DNA of 6,255 nt from JBBQBQ01 sp038317685 (GCA_038317685.1 JBBQBQ010000206.1:1-6255), one strand, 5' to 3'; positions 1 to 5,876 are shown, counted from the stretch's first letter. The notes: a model not told the origin generated them from the sequence alone. Program-made: numbers and translations.

Positions 1-75
1 GCCCTCCCATGGTCGACGGGAGGGCCGCGCGGCTTTTCCGAGGCAGCCTCGGGGATTTGGTTCAGCTGTAAGGGG
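1..75 (+). repeat. Dispersed repeat, copy C (left end cut by window)
   Basis: Positions 1-40 match the second half of two other copies in this window (around 3192-3240 and 5001-5048): all share GCCCTCCCATGG, then a diverged G-rich segment, then GAGGCAG. The 13-mer GGCAGCCTCGGGG follows at 42-54, as it does in the copy at 5043. The match fades after about position 75. The left part of the unit lies outside the window. No protein is supported here; any reading frame through the unit is incidental. Confidence 0.75.
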
Positions 76-133
76 TCTACCTTGACTAATGGGGATATTG
101 ACCTCCATTTCAGATAGCCCGAAGGAGTAAGAT

Positions 134-170
134 AGGGGCAGGCTACCTTTCCGAAAAGTTGCCTGCCCCT
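134..170 (-). terminator. Hairpin terminator downstream of the osmC-like gene
   Basis: AGGGGCAGGC (134-143) pairs perfectly with GCCTGCCCCT (161-170), ten base pairs, and CTTT/AAAG (147-150, 155-158) can extend the stem across a bulge. It lies 26 bases past the stop of the minus-strand peroxidase gene. Neither side has a strong T run (TTCTGATT on the plus side, ATCTTACT on the minus side), so it may be a weak bidirectional terminator or an mRNA 3'-end stabiliser. Confidence 0.6.
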
Positions 171-195
171 TTCTGATTAGGCCCATCAATTCCCG

Positions 196-738
196 TCAGG
201 AAATCTGGTAACCCAGTTCCACCGGCACGCCTGCCCGCAGGGTCTGGAGGTTGACGCAGCTGTACTCCGCCGCGGCCAGCAGCCTTTTGGTCAGGTTCGG
301 GTCGGTCCCCGGAGCAGTCTGGATGTCGATGTTGCAGCGCATCGCCTGAAAACCGACGAAGACCGATTTGTCCACGACCAGGGTGCCGCGAACATCGACA
401 TCCGCCTCGACGACAACCTCCAGATGCCGGAGCCTGATGCCGAGGCGCTCGGCAATGATGCGGATGGTCGAATCGAAGCAACAGGCCAGCGCTGCGCTGA
501 GCATATCCCCCGGGTTCGGGGCGTCATGGTCGCCGCCCACCGCACGATGGATGCCGAAGGCCCACTTCACTCCGTAATCCTGACTTCCTGGTACCACCTG
601 CCCGTGAAAGGGGTCGGTGTCGATCCCGCCGGTGGTCCGGGCCTTGTCGATGATTTTCGCCTCTTCCGGCGCCACCCCATAGCGTTCCCGCAACGGGTCC
701 TGCCGTTCGTGGGCGGTTTTCCTGTTCTGGCTGGTCAT
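196..738 (-). CDS. OsmC/Ohr-family thiol peroxidase-like protein
   Basis: This 180-residue cytoplasmic protein has the OsmC-fold signature. A proline-led helix with the pattern PGDMLSAALACCFDST (residues 77-91) carries the candidate peroxidatic cysteine (Cys87, preceded by Cys86), and a second cysteine lies in YSCVNLQTLR (Cys161). In the family these two cysteines reduce organic hydroperoxides using lipoyl or other dithiol donors. The C-terminal form (CVNLQTLRAGVPVE) resembles the broad COG1765/YhfA-like branch more than classical Ohr, so the true substrate is open. The start is supported by AAAGGAG at 745-751, six bases upstream. The gene follows the tautomerase gene with a 50-base gap and its own RBS, so the two are probably co-transcribed. 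The first ~60 residues are a polar extension before the usual core. Confidence 0.9.
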   Translation of the reverse strand: MTSQNRKTAHERQDPLRERYGVAPEEAKIIDKARTTGGIDTDPFHGQVVPGSQDYGVKWAFGIHRAVGGDHDAPNPGDMLSAALACCFDSTIRIIAERLGIRLRHLEVVVEADVDVRGTLVVDKSVFVGFQAMRCNIDIQTAPGTDPNLTKRLLAAAEYSCVNLQTLRAGVPVELGYQIS

Positions 739-788
739 CGGTAACTCCTTTCCATTGCTTGGGAACTGCGAGTTTCCGGTGGTCCCGG

Positions 789-1010
789 TCAGACGGCGGC
801 CTGCTGAATGCGCCGGACATCGGCGCTGGTCAGGCCCTTGCCGCCGATCCCCCAGGACCCCTCCCTGACTTCATGAATCACCACCCAGGTGACCGCGCGC
901 ATCGACTCGCCCTCGATGGACAGCAGGGCATCGGTTACTTTTTCGATCATCCGGGCCTTCTGTTCCGGGCTGAAGACATTCTCAATAACGTCGATTTTGA
1001 CCAGTGGCAT
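789..1010 (-). CDS. 4-oxalocrotonate tautomerase-family protein
   Basis: This small 73-residue protein begins MPLVKIDVIENVFSPEQK, so after Met removal Pro1 becomes the N-terminal catalytic base of the tautomerase superfamily. The C-terminal WGIGGKGLT (mature residues 52-60) matches the family's FGIGG loop, with Trp in place of Phe50. The arginines of true 4-OT (Arg11, Arg39) are not conserved: the aligned positions are Val and Trp or Thr. A 4-oxalocrotonate substrate is therefore unlikely and the reaction is unknown. A longer frame reaches 1061, but the start at 1010 is preferred because it creates the Pro1 terminus and has AAAGGAG (1019-1025) eight bases upstream. It is the first gene of a minus-strand pair with the OsmC-like gene and is divergent from the regulator at 1238. 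Confidence 0.9.
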   Translation of the reverse strand: MPLVKIDVIENVFSPEQKARMIEKVTDALLSIEGESMRAVTWVVIHEVREGSWGIGGKGLTSADVRRIQQAAV

Positions 1011-1237
1011 GACAAGTACTCCTTTCTGTGGGGGAGAACCGCCGGCCGGGGTTGCTTTCAAGGAAACCCTGGTCCGACCCGGCTGCGAATCCTCGTCAAC
1101 GCAGGGTATAATTGAGCATAGATTTCTGGTGATTTTGCCGCTTGCAGAAGCCGGGGAGAAAGCCTGGATTTTTCGTGGATTTCGCTTCCCGGCGGTAGCG
1201 GTGGCCGGTTTTCACTTCACGGAATGGGATTGGGCGG
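1011..1237. promoter_or_regulatory. Divergent promoter region between tautomerase and regulator
   Basis: This 227-base gap must carry promoters in both directions. A perfect TATAAT lies on the plus strand at 1107-1112, with only a poor -35 match about 17 bases upstream; if used, it gives the regulator a leader of about 118 bases. I found no convincing minus-strand promoter, although the same AT patch (ATTATA on the minus strand) could serve. An activator is a reasonable expectation, and the adjacent regulator is the obvious candidate. Confidence 0.4.
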
Positions 1238-2794
1238 ATGATTTACGTCTTCGACGAATTTGAAATGGATACCAGGCAGTTCGAGCTGCGCCAGGCCGGA
1301 GAGCCGCGGCATGTCGAACCGCAGGTGTTTAACCTGATCGCCTATTTGCTCCGGCATCGGGAGCGGGTGGTCGACAAGGAGGAGCTGCTCCGGGAGATCT
1401 GGCACGGCCGCAACGTTTCGGATGCGACCCTGAGCAGCCGCCTCAAGGCCGCGCGCAAGGCACTTAAGGACGACGGCCAGGCGCAGCGGGTGATCGCCAC
1501 CTTCCCGCGGCGCGGCTACCGGTTTGTCGCGGCGGCCCGGGAGCTGGCACCGGATGCGACCCTGGAAGCCGCGACCGCAGCTGCGCCGCTCCCGGGCGAT
1601 GCGGCCCTTGCTCCGAAGCTGAAAGCGGACCGCGTCGCCCTGGCGGTGATCCCTTTCGCCAGCCCGCCGGTCCGGCCGAAGATCGCCTGGCTGGCCGACA
1701 CCCTGGCCACGGACATCAGCACCCGGCTGGCACGCATCCCCGGGTTCGTGGTGATCTCGCGCAACTCCTGCGCCTACTACAAGGACCGGGAAGTCGGCCT
1801 GCGGCAGATCGGTCAGGAGCTGGGGGTCGGCTACCTGGTGCTGGGTTCCCTCTGGGACAGCGGCGAGCAGTTGCGGGTCTCCATCCAGCTGATGGAGGTC
1901 GCCAGTGGACAGCTTTTGTGGGCCGACCAGAGCGACATCCCGGCTGCCGATCTGCCCAGGTTGCAGGCCGACGTGGTGCGTGAAATCGTCTCCCACATCG
2001 AACCCGAGATCCTCCGCGCCGAACTACCGGCGCTACGGCAGCGAGACCCGGTGAACCTGGGTGCCTGGGAGCTTTACCGCCAGGCCCAGGCGCAGCTGGG
2101 GGTGCGGGGCTGGACCCCGGAGAGCTGTGCCGAGGCGGCGGTGCTGCTGCGGCAGGCGATCGAACAGAGCCCGGGGCTGGCCTTCGCCCATGCCTACCTG
2201 GCCCTGGTGCTGGCTCTCGGTCATATCATGGGGCTGCTGACCGACGACCTCTGCCTGGTGGAGGCAAAGCGGGCCGCGGAACAGGCGCTGGCCCTCGACA
2301 CTCAGGATTCGGATGTCCTCGGCTACGCCGGGTGCGCCTTTGCCGACCTCGGCGACGCCCGGCGCGGGGTCGGTCTGCTGGAACGGGCGATCGAGCTCGA
2401 CCCGAGCAATGCCCAGGCCCACACCGCCCTGGGTGCCGTCCTGTTGAAAACCGGCAAGGCGGAAGGCTTCGAGCACCTGCGCTACGGCATGCAGATCAGT
2501 CCCCGGGACAACCGCCTGGGCGTCTGGGGCGCGGTGCTGGCGCGGGCGCTGCTGAGCTTCAACCGCTGCGAGGAAGCGATCGCCGCCGCCCGGGCGGCCT
2601 GCCGCTACGACGACAAGACCGTGCTGCCGCGGATTGTCCTGGCTCTGGCCTGCGCCAGGGTCGGCGCCCTCGACGAAGCGGCGGTCGCCCTGGCGGATGC
2701 GCGCCGTATCCAGCCCCGGCTGCGGTTGGAGGAGTGCCGGTATGTGGCGGGCGTCCGGGAGATCGAGGAGCTGAAGCGTTTGGGGCTGGTTTGA
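1238..2794 (+). CDS. One-component regulator: OmpR-type winged helix, TolB/FlgO-like domain, TPRs
   Basis: This is a 518-residue cytoplasmic transcription regulator of the CadC/HilA-like architecture. Residues 5-98 form an OmpR/PhoB-type winged helix ending in the wing signature PRRGYRFVA (90-98); the recognition helix lies around 60-77 (VSDATLSSRLKAARKAL). An Ala/Pro-rich linker follows (about 101-130). Residues 132-255 (LAVIPF, then IAWLADTLATDIS and LGVGYLVLGSL) resemble the TolB-N/FlgO-like domain often found in such regulators. Residues about 296-490 are TPR-like helices, for example LLERAIELDPSNAQAHTALGAVLLKTG. There is no receiver domain and no membrane segment, unlike ToxR or CadC. 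It probably senses a ligand or protein through the TPR/TolB part. The ATG has only a weak G-rich RBS. Its divergent position suggests that it controls the tautomerase/OsmC pair and perhaps itself; this is inference. Confidence 0.9.
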   Translation: MIYVFDEFEMDTRQFELRQAGEPRHVEPQVFNLIAYLLRHRERVVDKEELLREIWHGRNVSDATLSSRLKAARKALKDDGQAQRVIATFPRRGYRFVAAARELAPDATLEAATAAAPLPGDAALAPKLKADRVALAVIPFASPPVRPKIAWLADTLATDISTRLARIPGFVVISRNSCAYYKDREVGLRQIGQELGVGYLVLGSLWDSGEQLRVSIQLMEVASGQLLWADQSDIPAADLPRLQADVVREIVSHIEPEILRAELPALRQRDPVNLGAWELYRQAQAQLGVRGWTPESCAEAAVLLRQAIEQSPGLAFAHAYLALVLALGHIMGLLTDDLCLVEAKRAAEQALALDTQDSDVLGYAGCAFADLGDARRGVGLLERAIELDPSNAQAHTALGAVLLKTGKAEGFEHLRYGMQISPRDNRLGVWGAVLARALLSFNRCEEAIAAARAACRYDDKTVLPRIVLALACARVGALDEAAVALADARRIQPRLRLEECRYVAGVREIEELKRLGLV

Positions 2795-2801
2795 TGTGAA
2801 G

Positions 2802-2843
2802 GGGCAGCCTCGGGGTTCAGGTTCAACCTTTCAACCGTCGGGA
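2802..2843 (+). repeat. Short dispersed element with GGCAGCCTCGGGG head
   Basis: It starts with GGGCAGCCTCGGGG (2802-2815), followed by TTCAGGTTCAACCTTTCAAC and CGTCGGGA. The same order of head and GGTTCAACATTTAAAC-like body recurs at 5043-5073 and 5625-5666. It lies only seven bases past the regulator stop codon, like the copies that follow the cytochrome fragment. Confidence 0.7.
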
Positions 2844-2844
2844 A

Positions 2845-2876
2845 ACAACAAGGCAGCCAATTGGCCGCCTTGTTGT
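2845..2876. repeat. Near-perfect 32-base palindrome
   Basis: The sequence reads ACAACAAGGC-A-GCCAATTGGC-C-GCCTTGTTGT. It is symmetric about 2860/2861, with one mismatched pair (2855/2866). As RNA it would form a strong hairpin 50 bases past the regulator stop and could act as a 3' end for either strand, but no T run follows. Its right arm and flank (2869-2906) match 5074-5111 at 32 of 38 positions, so it belongs to a repeat family rather than being a private terminator. Confidence 0.65.
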
Positions 2877-2914
2877 ATGAAAGCAAGTTGTCAAAATTGG
2901 CCCTTAGAGCCGGC

Positions 2915-2952
2915 GGGAATTCCGGGAATTCCGGGGACAGTTTATTTAATTA
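2915..2952 (+). repeat. Tandem GGGAATTCC plus GGGGACAG...TTAATTA motif
   Basis: Two abutting GGGAATTCC 9-mers (2915-2923, 2924-2932) run into GGGGACAG followed by TTTATTTAATTA (2933-2952). In my memory this resembles the flanks of REP-associated (Y1/IS200-like) transposase genes in many proteobacteria. No transposase gene is present here, so this would be a remnant or a non-autonomous element. A weaker echo (AAATTCCGGTGTCA) lies near 3252-3265. Confidence 0.4.
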
Positions 2953-3087
2953 CCGTGGGGCTTTGGGCGCCGAATGGGGTCTTGCAAGGTTGCAAGTTTC
3001 AGGAGAATCATCGCTGTCTGGTCTCGAAACTGCCAAGTTGGGGACGTCAGGGGGGGGCAACAAAAACGATGGCGGCAAAAAGTGCGG

Positions 3088-3240
3088 GAAGACCGGCGAG
3101 TCGCGTCCCGCCATGACGCCTTACTTTTTGACCAGGCGGCTTCAAAAAGGAAGCAAAAAACGCCTTTCCCCTGCGGGGGGCATGCAAGCGCGGCCCTCCC
3201 ATGGGCGCCGGGAAGGCAAGGCGGTTTTTCCCGAGGCAGG
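3088..3240 (+). repeat. Long dispersed repeat, copy A
   Basis: From GAAGACCGGCG (3088) to about 3205 it differs from copy B (4897-5014) at about five aligned positions by eye. The match then weakens but continues to GAGGCAG (3234-3240). It contains possible small hairpins, such as CCCC-TGC-GGGG and an arm pair around GTCCCGCC. Read on the minus strand, both copies give a similar WSK-KASWRDATRRSS peptide. This reflects shared DNA, not a gene: the frames differ at their ends and have no RBS. Confidence 0.85.
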
Positions 3241-3352
3241 GAAAACTCCCGAAATTCCGGTGTCATGAGGTCCATGGACGGGGAACGGCCCTGCCGCCGT
3301 CCCCCCCCAGCGGTTTTCAGCTATTTTCTCTCCCCCAAAACCGGCCCATCAC

Positions 3353-3799
3353 TTATTTGGCGTCAGGACGCACCGTCATGACCGGGCAGCCGGCATGACG
3401 CACCACCCGCTCGGCGGTACTGCCGAAGATCAGATGCTCCACCCCTGCGAGGCCGTGGGTGCCCATGACGATGAGATCGACATCTTGCTCGTGGGCGGTC
3501 TTGAGGATCTGGGCGTAGGGGATTCCGGAGACGACTGTCCCTTGGTGGTTGTCGTACCCTTCGATGCCGGCACGGAACTCCTCCATCATCCGCCGTGCCG
3601 CCGTCGCAATGTCGGCTTCGACCTGTTCGTAGGCCAGGTGTGGCAAGTAGAAGCCGCGCAGGTCGGCCTGTTCGTTGATGACGTGGAGGATGAACAGCCG
3701 GGCGCCGAATTCTTGGGCGATACTCAGGGCGTAGCCGAAGGCGTGCTCGGCAATTGGCGAAAAATCCGTCGCGAAGAGGATGCGCTGGAAAGATTTCAT
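3353..3799 (-). CDS. Universal stress protein, UspA family (ATP-binding type)
   Basis: This 148-residue single-domain Usp has the normal length for the family. The N-terminal beta strand and loop ILFATDFS carries Asp12, which contacts the adenine ribose in ATP-binding Usps. The C-terminal nucleotide motif G-2x-G-9x-G-S/T is complete: Gly113, Gly116 and Gly126-Ser127-Thr128 (GTHGLAGVEHLIFGST). It should therefore belong to the nucleotide-binding branch (MJ0577-like) and form a dimer in the cytoplasm; its stress role is known only at family level. An AAGGGG (3808-3813) lies eight bases upstream of the ATG. It is 41 bases downstream of yeiH on the same strand with no promoter or terminator visible between them, so co-transcription from the yeiH promoter is likely. 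Confidence 0.93.
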   Translation of the reverse strand: MKSFQRILFATDFSPIAEHAFGYALSIAQEFGARLFILHVINEQADLRGFYLPHLAYEQVEADIATAARRMMEEFRAGIEGYDNHQGTVVSGIPYAQILKTAHEQDVDLIVMGTHGLAGVEHLIFGSTAERVVRHAGCPVMTVRPDAK

Positions 3800-3840
3800 A
3801 ATCTAGACCCCTTGCTCGTGTGGGGAGTCACTACAGGCCA

Positions 3841-4776
3841 TCAGCTGATAAGCCCGTGCATGATGGCGGCCAGAGTCAGTACGCTCACCGTGATCCACAG
3901 TGAAACCCCCTGAACGAAGGGACGAACGCCGACCTTGCGCAGCACCGCCCGGCTCAGCCCGCCGCCGATCAAAAACAGGGTGATGACCAGCCCCTGTGCG
4001 GAGATCGCTGCCAACTTGTTCCAGAGCATCGGCGTGTATTGGGGAAAGAAGCTACGCAGGCAGGCCGCGATCATGAAGCCGACGATGAACAGCGGCACAC
4101 CGATCTTGCTGTCGGACTTGTTGCGCCACCCCACGATAGCGACCACCGGCACGATCCACAGCACCCGGGTCATCTTGACCGTGGTGCCGATATTGAGGGC
4201 CTCGCGGCCATAGACCGAGGTGGCCCCGACCACGCTGCTGATGTCGTGAATGGCCAGACCGGCCCAGACCCCGAAGCTGTGCTGGCTGAGGTGAATGAAG
4301 TGGCCGATCACCGGGAAGAGCAGGAGTGCCACCGAGTTGAGGGTAAAAATCGTTGCCAGGGAGACGGCCATGTCCTCGTTCTCCGCCTTGATCACCGGAG
4401 CCATGGCGGCGATGGCGCTGCCACCGCAGATCGCCGTGCCAAAAGCGATCAGGCTCGCGGTCTTCGGCGGGGTCTTGCTGGCCCGGCCGAGGAGAGCGCC
4501 GAGGGTCAGGGTGAAGGCGATGCCGATGACCGAATAGACAATGGAGTGCTTCCCCTCCTGGATGACCTGGCCGATGCTCAGGCCGAAGCCGAGGCCCACC
4601 ACCGAGATCTTGAGCAGCTTTTTGCTCAGGATCGACATTTCCTTGGGCCAGGGGTTTTCCAGAAGCAGGCTGAAGAGAATGCCGGCGGCCAGGGCGTCAG
4701 CCGTGCTCACTCCAGGAATGGCACAGGCCATCAGCAGAAGCACGAAGAACCCCTTTTTGACCTGTAAGCCCGTCAT
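3841..4776 (-). CDS. yeiH: YeiH/UPF0324 family membrane protein, putative sulfate exporter
   Basis: This is a 311-residue integral membrane protein, mostly hydrophobic helices (about ten expected from the family). Recognisable family blocks are GLGFGLSIGQVIQEGK in the N-terminal half, GTAICGGSAIAAMAPVI in the middle, AIHDISSVVGATSVYG, and a final helix ending LTLAAIMHGLIS. Databases name the family 'putative sulfate exporter family transporter', but transport has been inferred for few members, so the substrate is uncertain. The frame stays open upstream to a TTG at 4839, but the ATG at 4776 is preferred: AGGGGAGGT-type RBS (4784-4790) lies seven bases upstream, and the TTG overlaps the predicted -10 box. 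It is the first gene of a unit with the uspA-like gene. Confidence 0.92.
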   Translation of the reverse strand: MTGLQVKKGFFVLLLMACAIPGVSTADALAAGILFSLLLENPWPKEMSILSKKLLKISVVGLGFGLSIGQVIQEGKHSIVYSVIGIAFTLTLGALLGRASKTPPKTASLIAFGTAICGGSAIAAMAPVIKAENEDMAVSLATIFTLNSVALLLFPVIGHFIHLSQHSFGVWAGLAIHDISSVVGATSVYGREALNIGTTVKMTRVLWIVPVVAIVGWRNKSDSKIGVPLFIVGFMIAACLRSFFPQYTPMLWNKLAAISAQGLVITLFLIGGGLSRAVLRKVGVRPFVQGVSLWITVSVLTLAAIMHGLIS

Positions 4777-4828
4777 GCATCTACCTCCCCTGCGGTTCCC
4801 GGCCAGCGACGGTTGGCCGGCCGGCGTT

Positions 4829-4864
4829 ACCAGGTACAATAGCGAGGGTTGATATATAGGTCAA
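4829..4864 (-). promoter_or_regulatory. Sigma70-like promoter of yeiH-uspA
   Basis: On the minus strand, TTGACC (4864-4859, five of six to consensus) is followed by a 17-base spacer and TATTGT (4841-4836, four of six). Transcription should start near 4829, leaving a leader of about 53 bases. I see no other good promoter between yeiH and the repeat at 4897. Confidence 0.6.
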
Positions 4865-4890
4865 ACTGAATATTTATATATTAAATCAAC
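4848..4890. promoter_or_regulatory. AT-rich dyad overlapping the yeiH -35 region
   Basis: GTTGAT (4848-4853) and ATCAAC (4885-4890) form an outer inverted repeat around TATATA (4853-4858) and TATATA (4875-4880). The dyad centre is about 40 bases upstream of the predicted start. Its AT content stands out from its surroundings. The placement suits an activator operator; E. coli yeiH sits beside a LysR gene, but no regulator gene is next to this copy. Confidence 0.35.
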
Positions 4891-4896
4891 AACTGA

Positions 4897-5111
4897 GAAG
4901 ACCGGCGGGTCGCGTCCCGCCATGACGCCTTATTTTTTGACCAGGCGGCTCCAAAAAGTAAGCAAAAAGCGCCTTTCCCCTGCGGGGGGCATGCAAGCGC
5001 GGCCCTCCCATGGTCGACGGCAGGGCAAGATGTATTTTTTGAGGCAGCCTCGGGGGTCAGGATCACATTTAAACTTGTTGTAAGAAAGCAGGTTGTCAGA
5101 GTTGCCCGTTA
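4897..5111 (+). repeat. Long dispersed repeat, copy B, with short-element tail
   Basis: It begins GAAGACCGGCG like copy A and follows it closely for about 116 bases. The end GGCAGCCTCGGGG (5043-5055) matches copy C, and a tail (5074-5111) matches 2869-2906 at 32 of 38 positions. The hairpin GGCGGG-TCGCGT-CCCGCC (4904-4921) is perfect here and has one mismatch in copy A. The right end abuts the broken 5' side of the cytochrome b fragment. No gene is supported within it. Confidence 0.85.
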
Positions 5112-5162
5112 GCGAAAAGTAGCCGGGCCCCCTATTTTCTCCTTCTTGCGGTCTTCTGGGGG

Positions 5163-5579
5163 ATGTTCGCCATCGGCGGGTCGGGTCTGATGCTCTGGTT
5201 TCCGACCTTCTTCGGCTCATTCCTGCCGGGCTGGATGTTCAACATCGCCACTATCATCCATTCGGATGAGGCCTTGCTGGCCACCGGCTTTATCTTCACC
5301 GTACATTTCTTCAATACCCATGGAAGGCCGGAGAAGTTCCCCATGGACTTCGTCATCTTCAACGGCGAGTTGACCAAAGAAGAATATATCAAAGAGCGAG
5401 GCGACCAGTGGAAGCGCTACGAGGAGGCCGGGGTGACCGAAAACTTCCGGAAAGCCCGCCCCAGCCGAATCCTCTACGACTTCTTCGTCAAGGGTTTCGG
5501 ATTCCTGGCTCTCTTCACCGGCATCGCGCTTCTCCTGATGATGATTTTTGCCTTTTTAATCGGAGGACATAAGTTCTGA
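5163..5579 (+). pseudogene. 3' fragment of a membrane di-heme cytochrome b (HydC/FdnI- or b561-like)
   Basis: The 138 residues from the first ATG look like the C-terminal part of an inner-membrane quinone-linked cytochrome b. Hydrophobic helices cover about residues 1-17, 25-50 and 112-135; His33, His48 and His53 in WMFNIATIIHSDEALLATGF and TVHFFNTHGRPEKFP are candidate heme ligands. The final helix ends in LIGGHKF. The homologous-looking reading begins before the ATG, at about 5148 (AVFWGMFAIGGSG), in a frame open from 5073, but upstream of that the DNA is repeat sequence. There is no proper RBS, and the N-terminal helices with the other heme ligands are missing. It is best read as a gene truncated at its 5' end. 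Full-length relatives might be CbcL-like or formate-dehydrogenase-gamma-like; I cannot decide between them. It might still be translated as a small membrane protein. Confidence 0.65.
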
Positions 5580-5604
5580 ATTTGAGGTGGCTGCCATAAA
5601 ATAA

Positions 5605-5666
5605 GGGGGCAGCCTCGGGGGTCAGGGCAGCCTCGGGAGGGCAGGTTCAACATTTAAACATTCGGG
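5605..5666 (+). repeat. Two tandem GGGCAGCCTCGGG units and element body
   Basis: GGGCAGCCTCGGG occurs at 5607-5619 and again at 5625-5637 (18-base period), followed by GGTTCAACATTTAAACATTCGGGA (split across 5644-5667). It starts 26 bases after the cytochrome fragment's stop. The doubled head suggests insertion of one unit into another or slippage. Confidence 0.7.
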
Positions 5667-5711
5667 ACGCACTCAAGGCCCAACCCTAAGGTATTTCCAA
5701 TAATTTTTATT

Positions 5712-5741
5712 TTGACATTACCCGCGCACTTGCTTTATAAA
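5712..5741 (+). promoter_or_regulatory. Sigma70-like promoter for the riboswitch leader
   Basis: TTGACA (5712-5717, perfect) and TATAAA (5736-5741, five of six) are 18 bases apart, and an AT-rich stretch (5697-5711) directly upstream could act as an UP element. Transcription would begin near 5749, about 16 bases before the first aptamer, and give a leader of nearly 480 bases to the ATG at 6228. Confidence 0.75.
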
Positions 5742-5764
5742 GACACATCGTTTTATTTATATGT

Positions 5765-5841
5765 GGTAATCGATAATACTTAACCATCCGCGAGGGTGGG
5801 GCGGAAAGCCCATGGGTCTCCAGGAGACAGCCGGGTTGCCG
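5765..5841 (+). promoter_or_regulatory. cGAMP-type GEMM-I riboswitch, first copy
   Basis: It has the full GEMM-I layout. P1 is GGUAAUC (5765-5771) with GGUUGCC (5834-5840), seven pairs of which two are G-U. P2 is CCAUCC-GCGA-GGGUGG (5784-5799) with a GNRA tetraloop. GGCGGAAAGCC follows, and P3 is GUCUC-CAG-GAGAC (5816-5828). By alignment to V. cholerae Vc2, G20 corresponds to A5778, A47 to A5805 and C92 to C5831, and the 21-46 pair is C5779-G5804. A at position 20 is the known mark of the 3',3'-cGAMP-selective Geobacter subclass (GEMM-Ib). The ligand call is inference from that base. Confidence 0.92.
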
Positions 5842-5876
5842 AAATGTCACTTTATTTTCGGCATCTCGGCTTTTTT
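5830..5876 (+). terminator. Intrinsic terminator of riboswitch 1, overlapping aptamer P1
   Basis: GCCGGGTTGCCGAAA (5830-5844) pairs with TTTCGGCATCTCGGC (5856-5870), with one mismatch (5836/5864) and one G-U pair, followed by six T (5871-5876). The left arm contains the 3' strand of P1 and the C92 equivalent, so a ligand-bound aptamer and the terminator exclude each other. This predicts an ON switch. Confidence 0.88.

Larger units (their letters stand above)
2795..3352. other. Gene-free interval made of repeats
   Basis: These 558 bases between the regulator and the uspA-like stop carry no supportable gene. In order they hold a 13-mer repeat element (2802-2843), a 32-base palindrome (2845-2876), tandem GGGAATTCC with an adjoining GGGGACAG motif (2915-2952), a short palindrome CTTGCAA-GG-TTGCAAG (2981-2996), and a long repeat copy (3088-3240). 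Homopolymers are present: eight G at 3050-3057 and eight C at 3301-3308. A 7-bp inverted repeat (CGGTTTT 3311-3317 with AAAACCG 3337-3343) lies just past the uspA-like stop and might help 3'-end formation, but it has a 19-base loop and no T tract on the relevant side. Confidence 0.7.

Noticed and set aside
1217..1996. 259-codon open frame on the minus strand opposite the regulator
   Set aside because: It is a GC-driven shadow of the regulator gene; its composition (Gly/Arg/Gln/Pro-rich) resembles no family, and the opposite strand has clear domains.
2332..2799. 155-codon frame overlapping the regulator 3' end in another plus frame
   Set aside because: Arg/Pro/Gly-rich frame shadow, no RBS.
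2845..2876. Palindrome as a classical intrinsic terminator of the regulator
   Set aside because: No T tract follows on either strand, and part of it recurs elsewhere as repeat DNA.
2946..3275. Minus-strand frames across repeat copies A and B with similar WSK-KASWRDATRRSS peptides
   Set aside because: The similarity comes from the shared repeat DNA. Frames differ in their ends, lack ribosome binding sites and start in unrelated sequence.
4039..4767. 242-codon open frame on the plus strand opposite yeiH
   Set aside because: The product is rich in Asp/His/Gly/Arg with no motif, whereas the minus strand encodes a clear membrane protein with an RBS.
4777..4839. Extended yeiH start at the TTG at 4839
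   Set aside because: It lies within the predicted -10 box and has no RBS, while the ATG at 4776 has a strong one.
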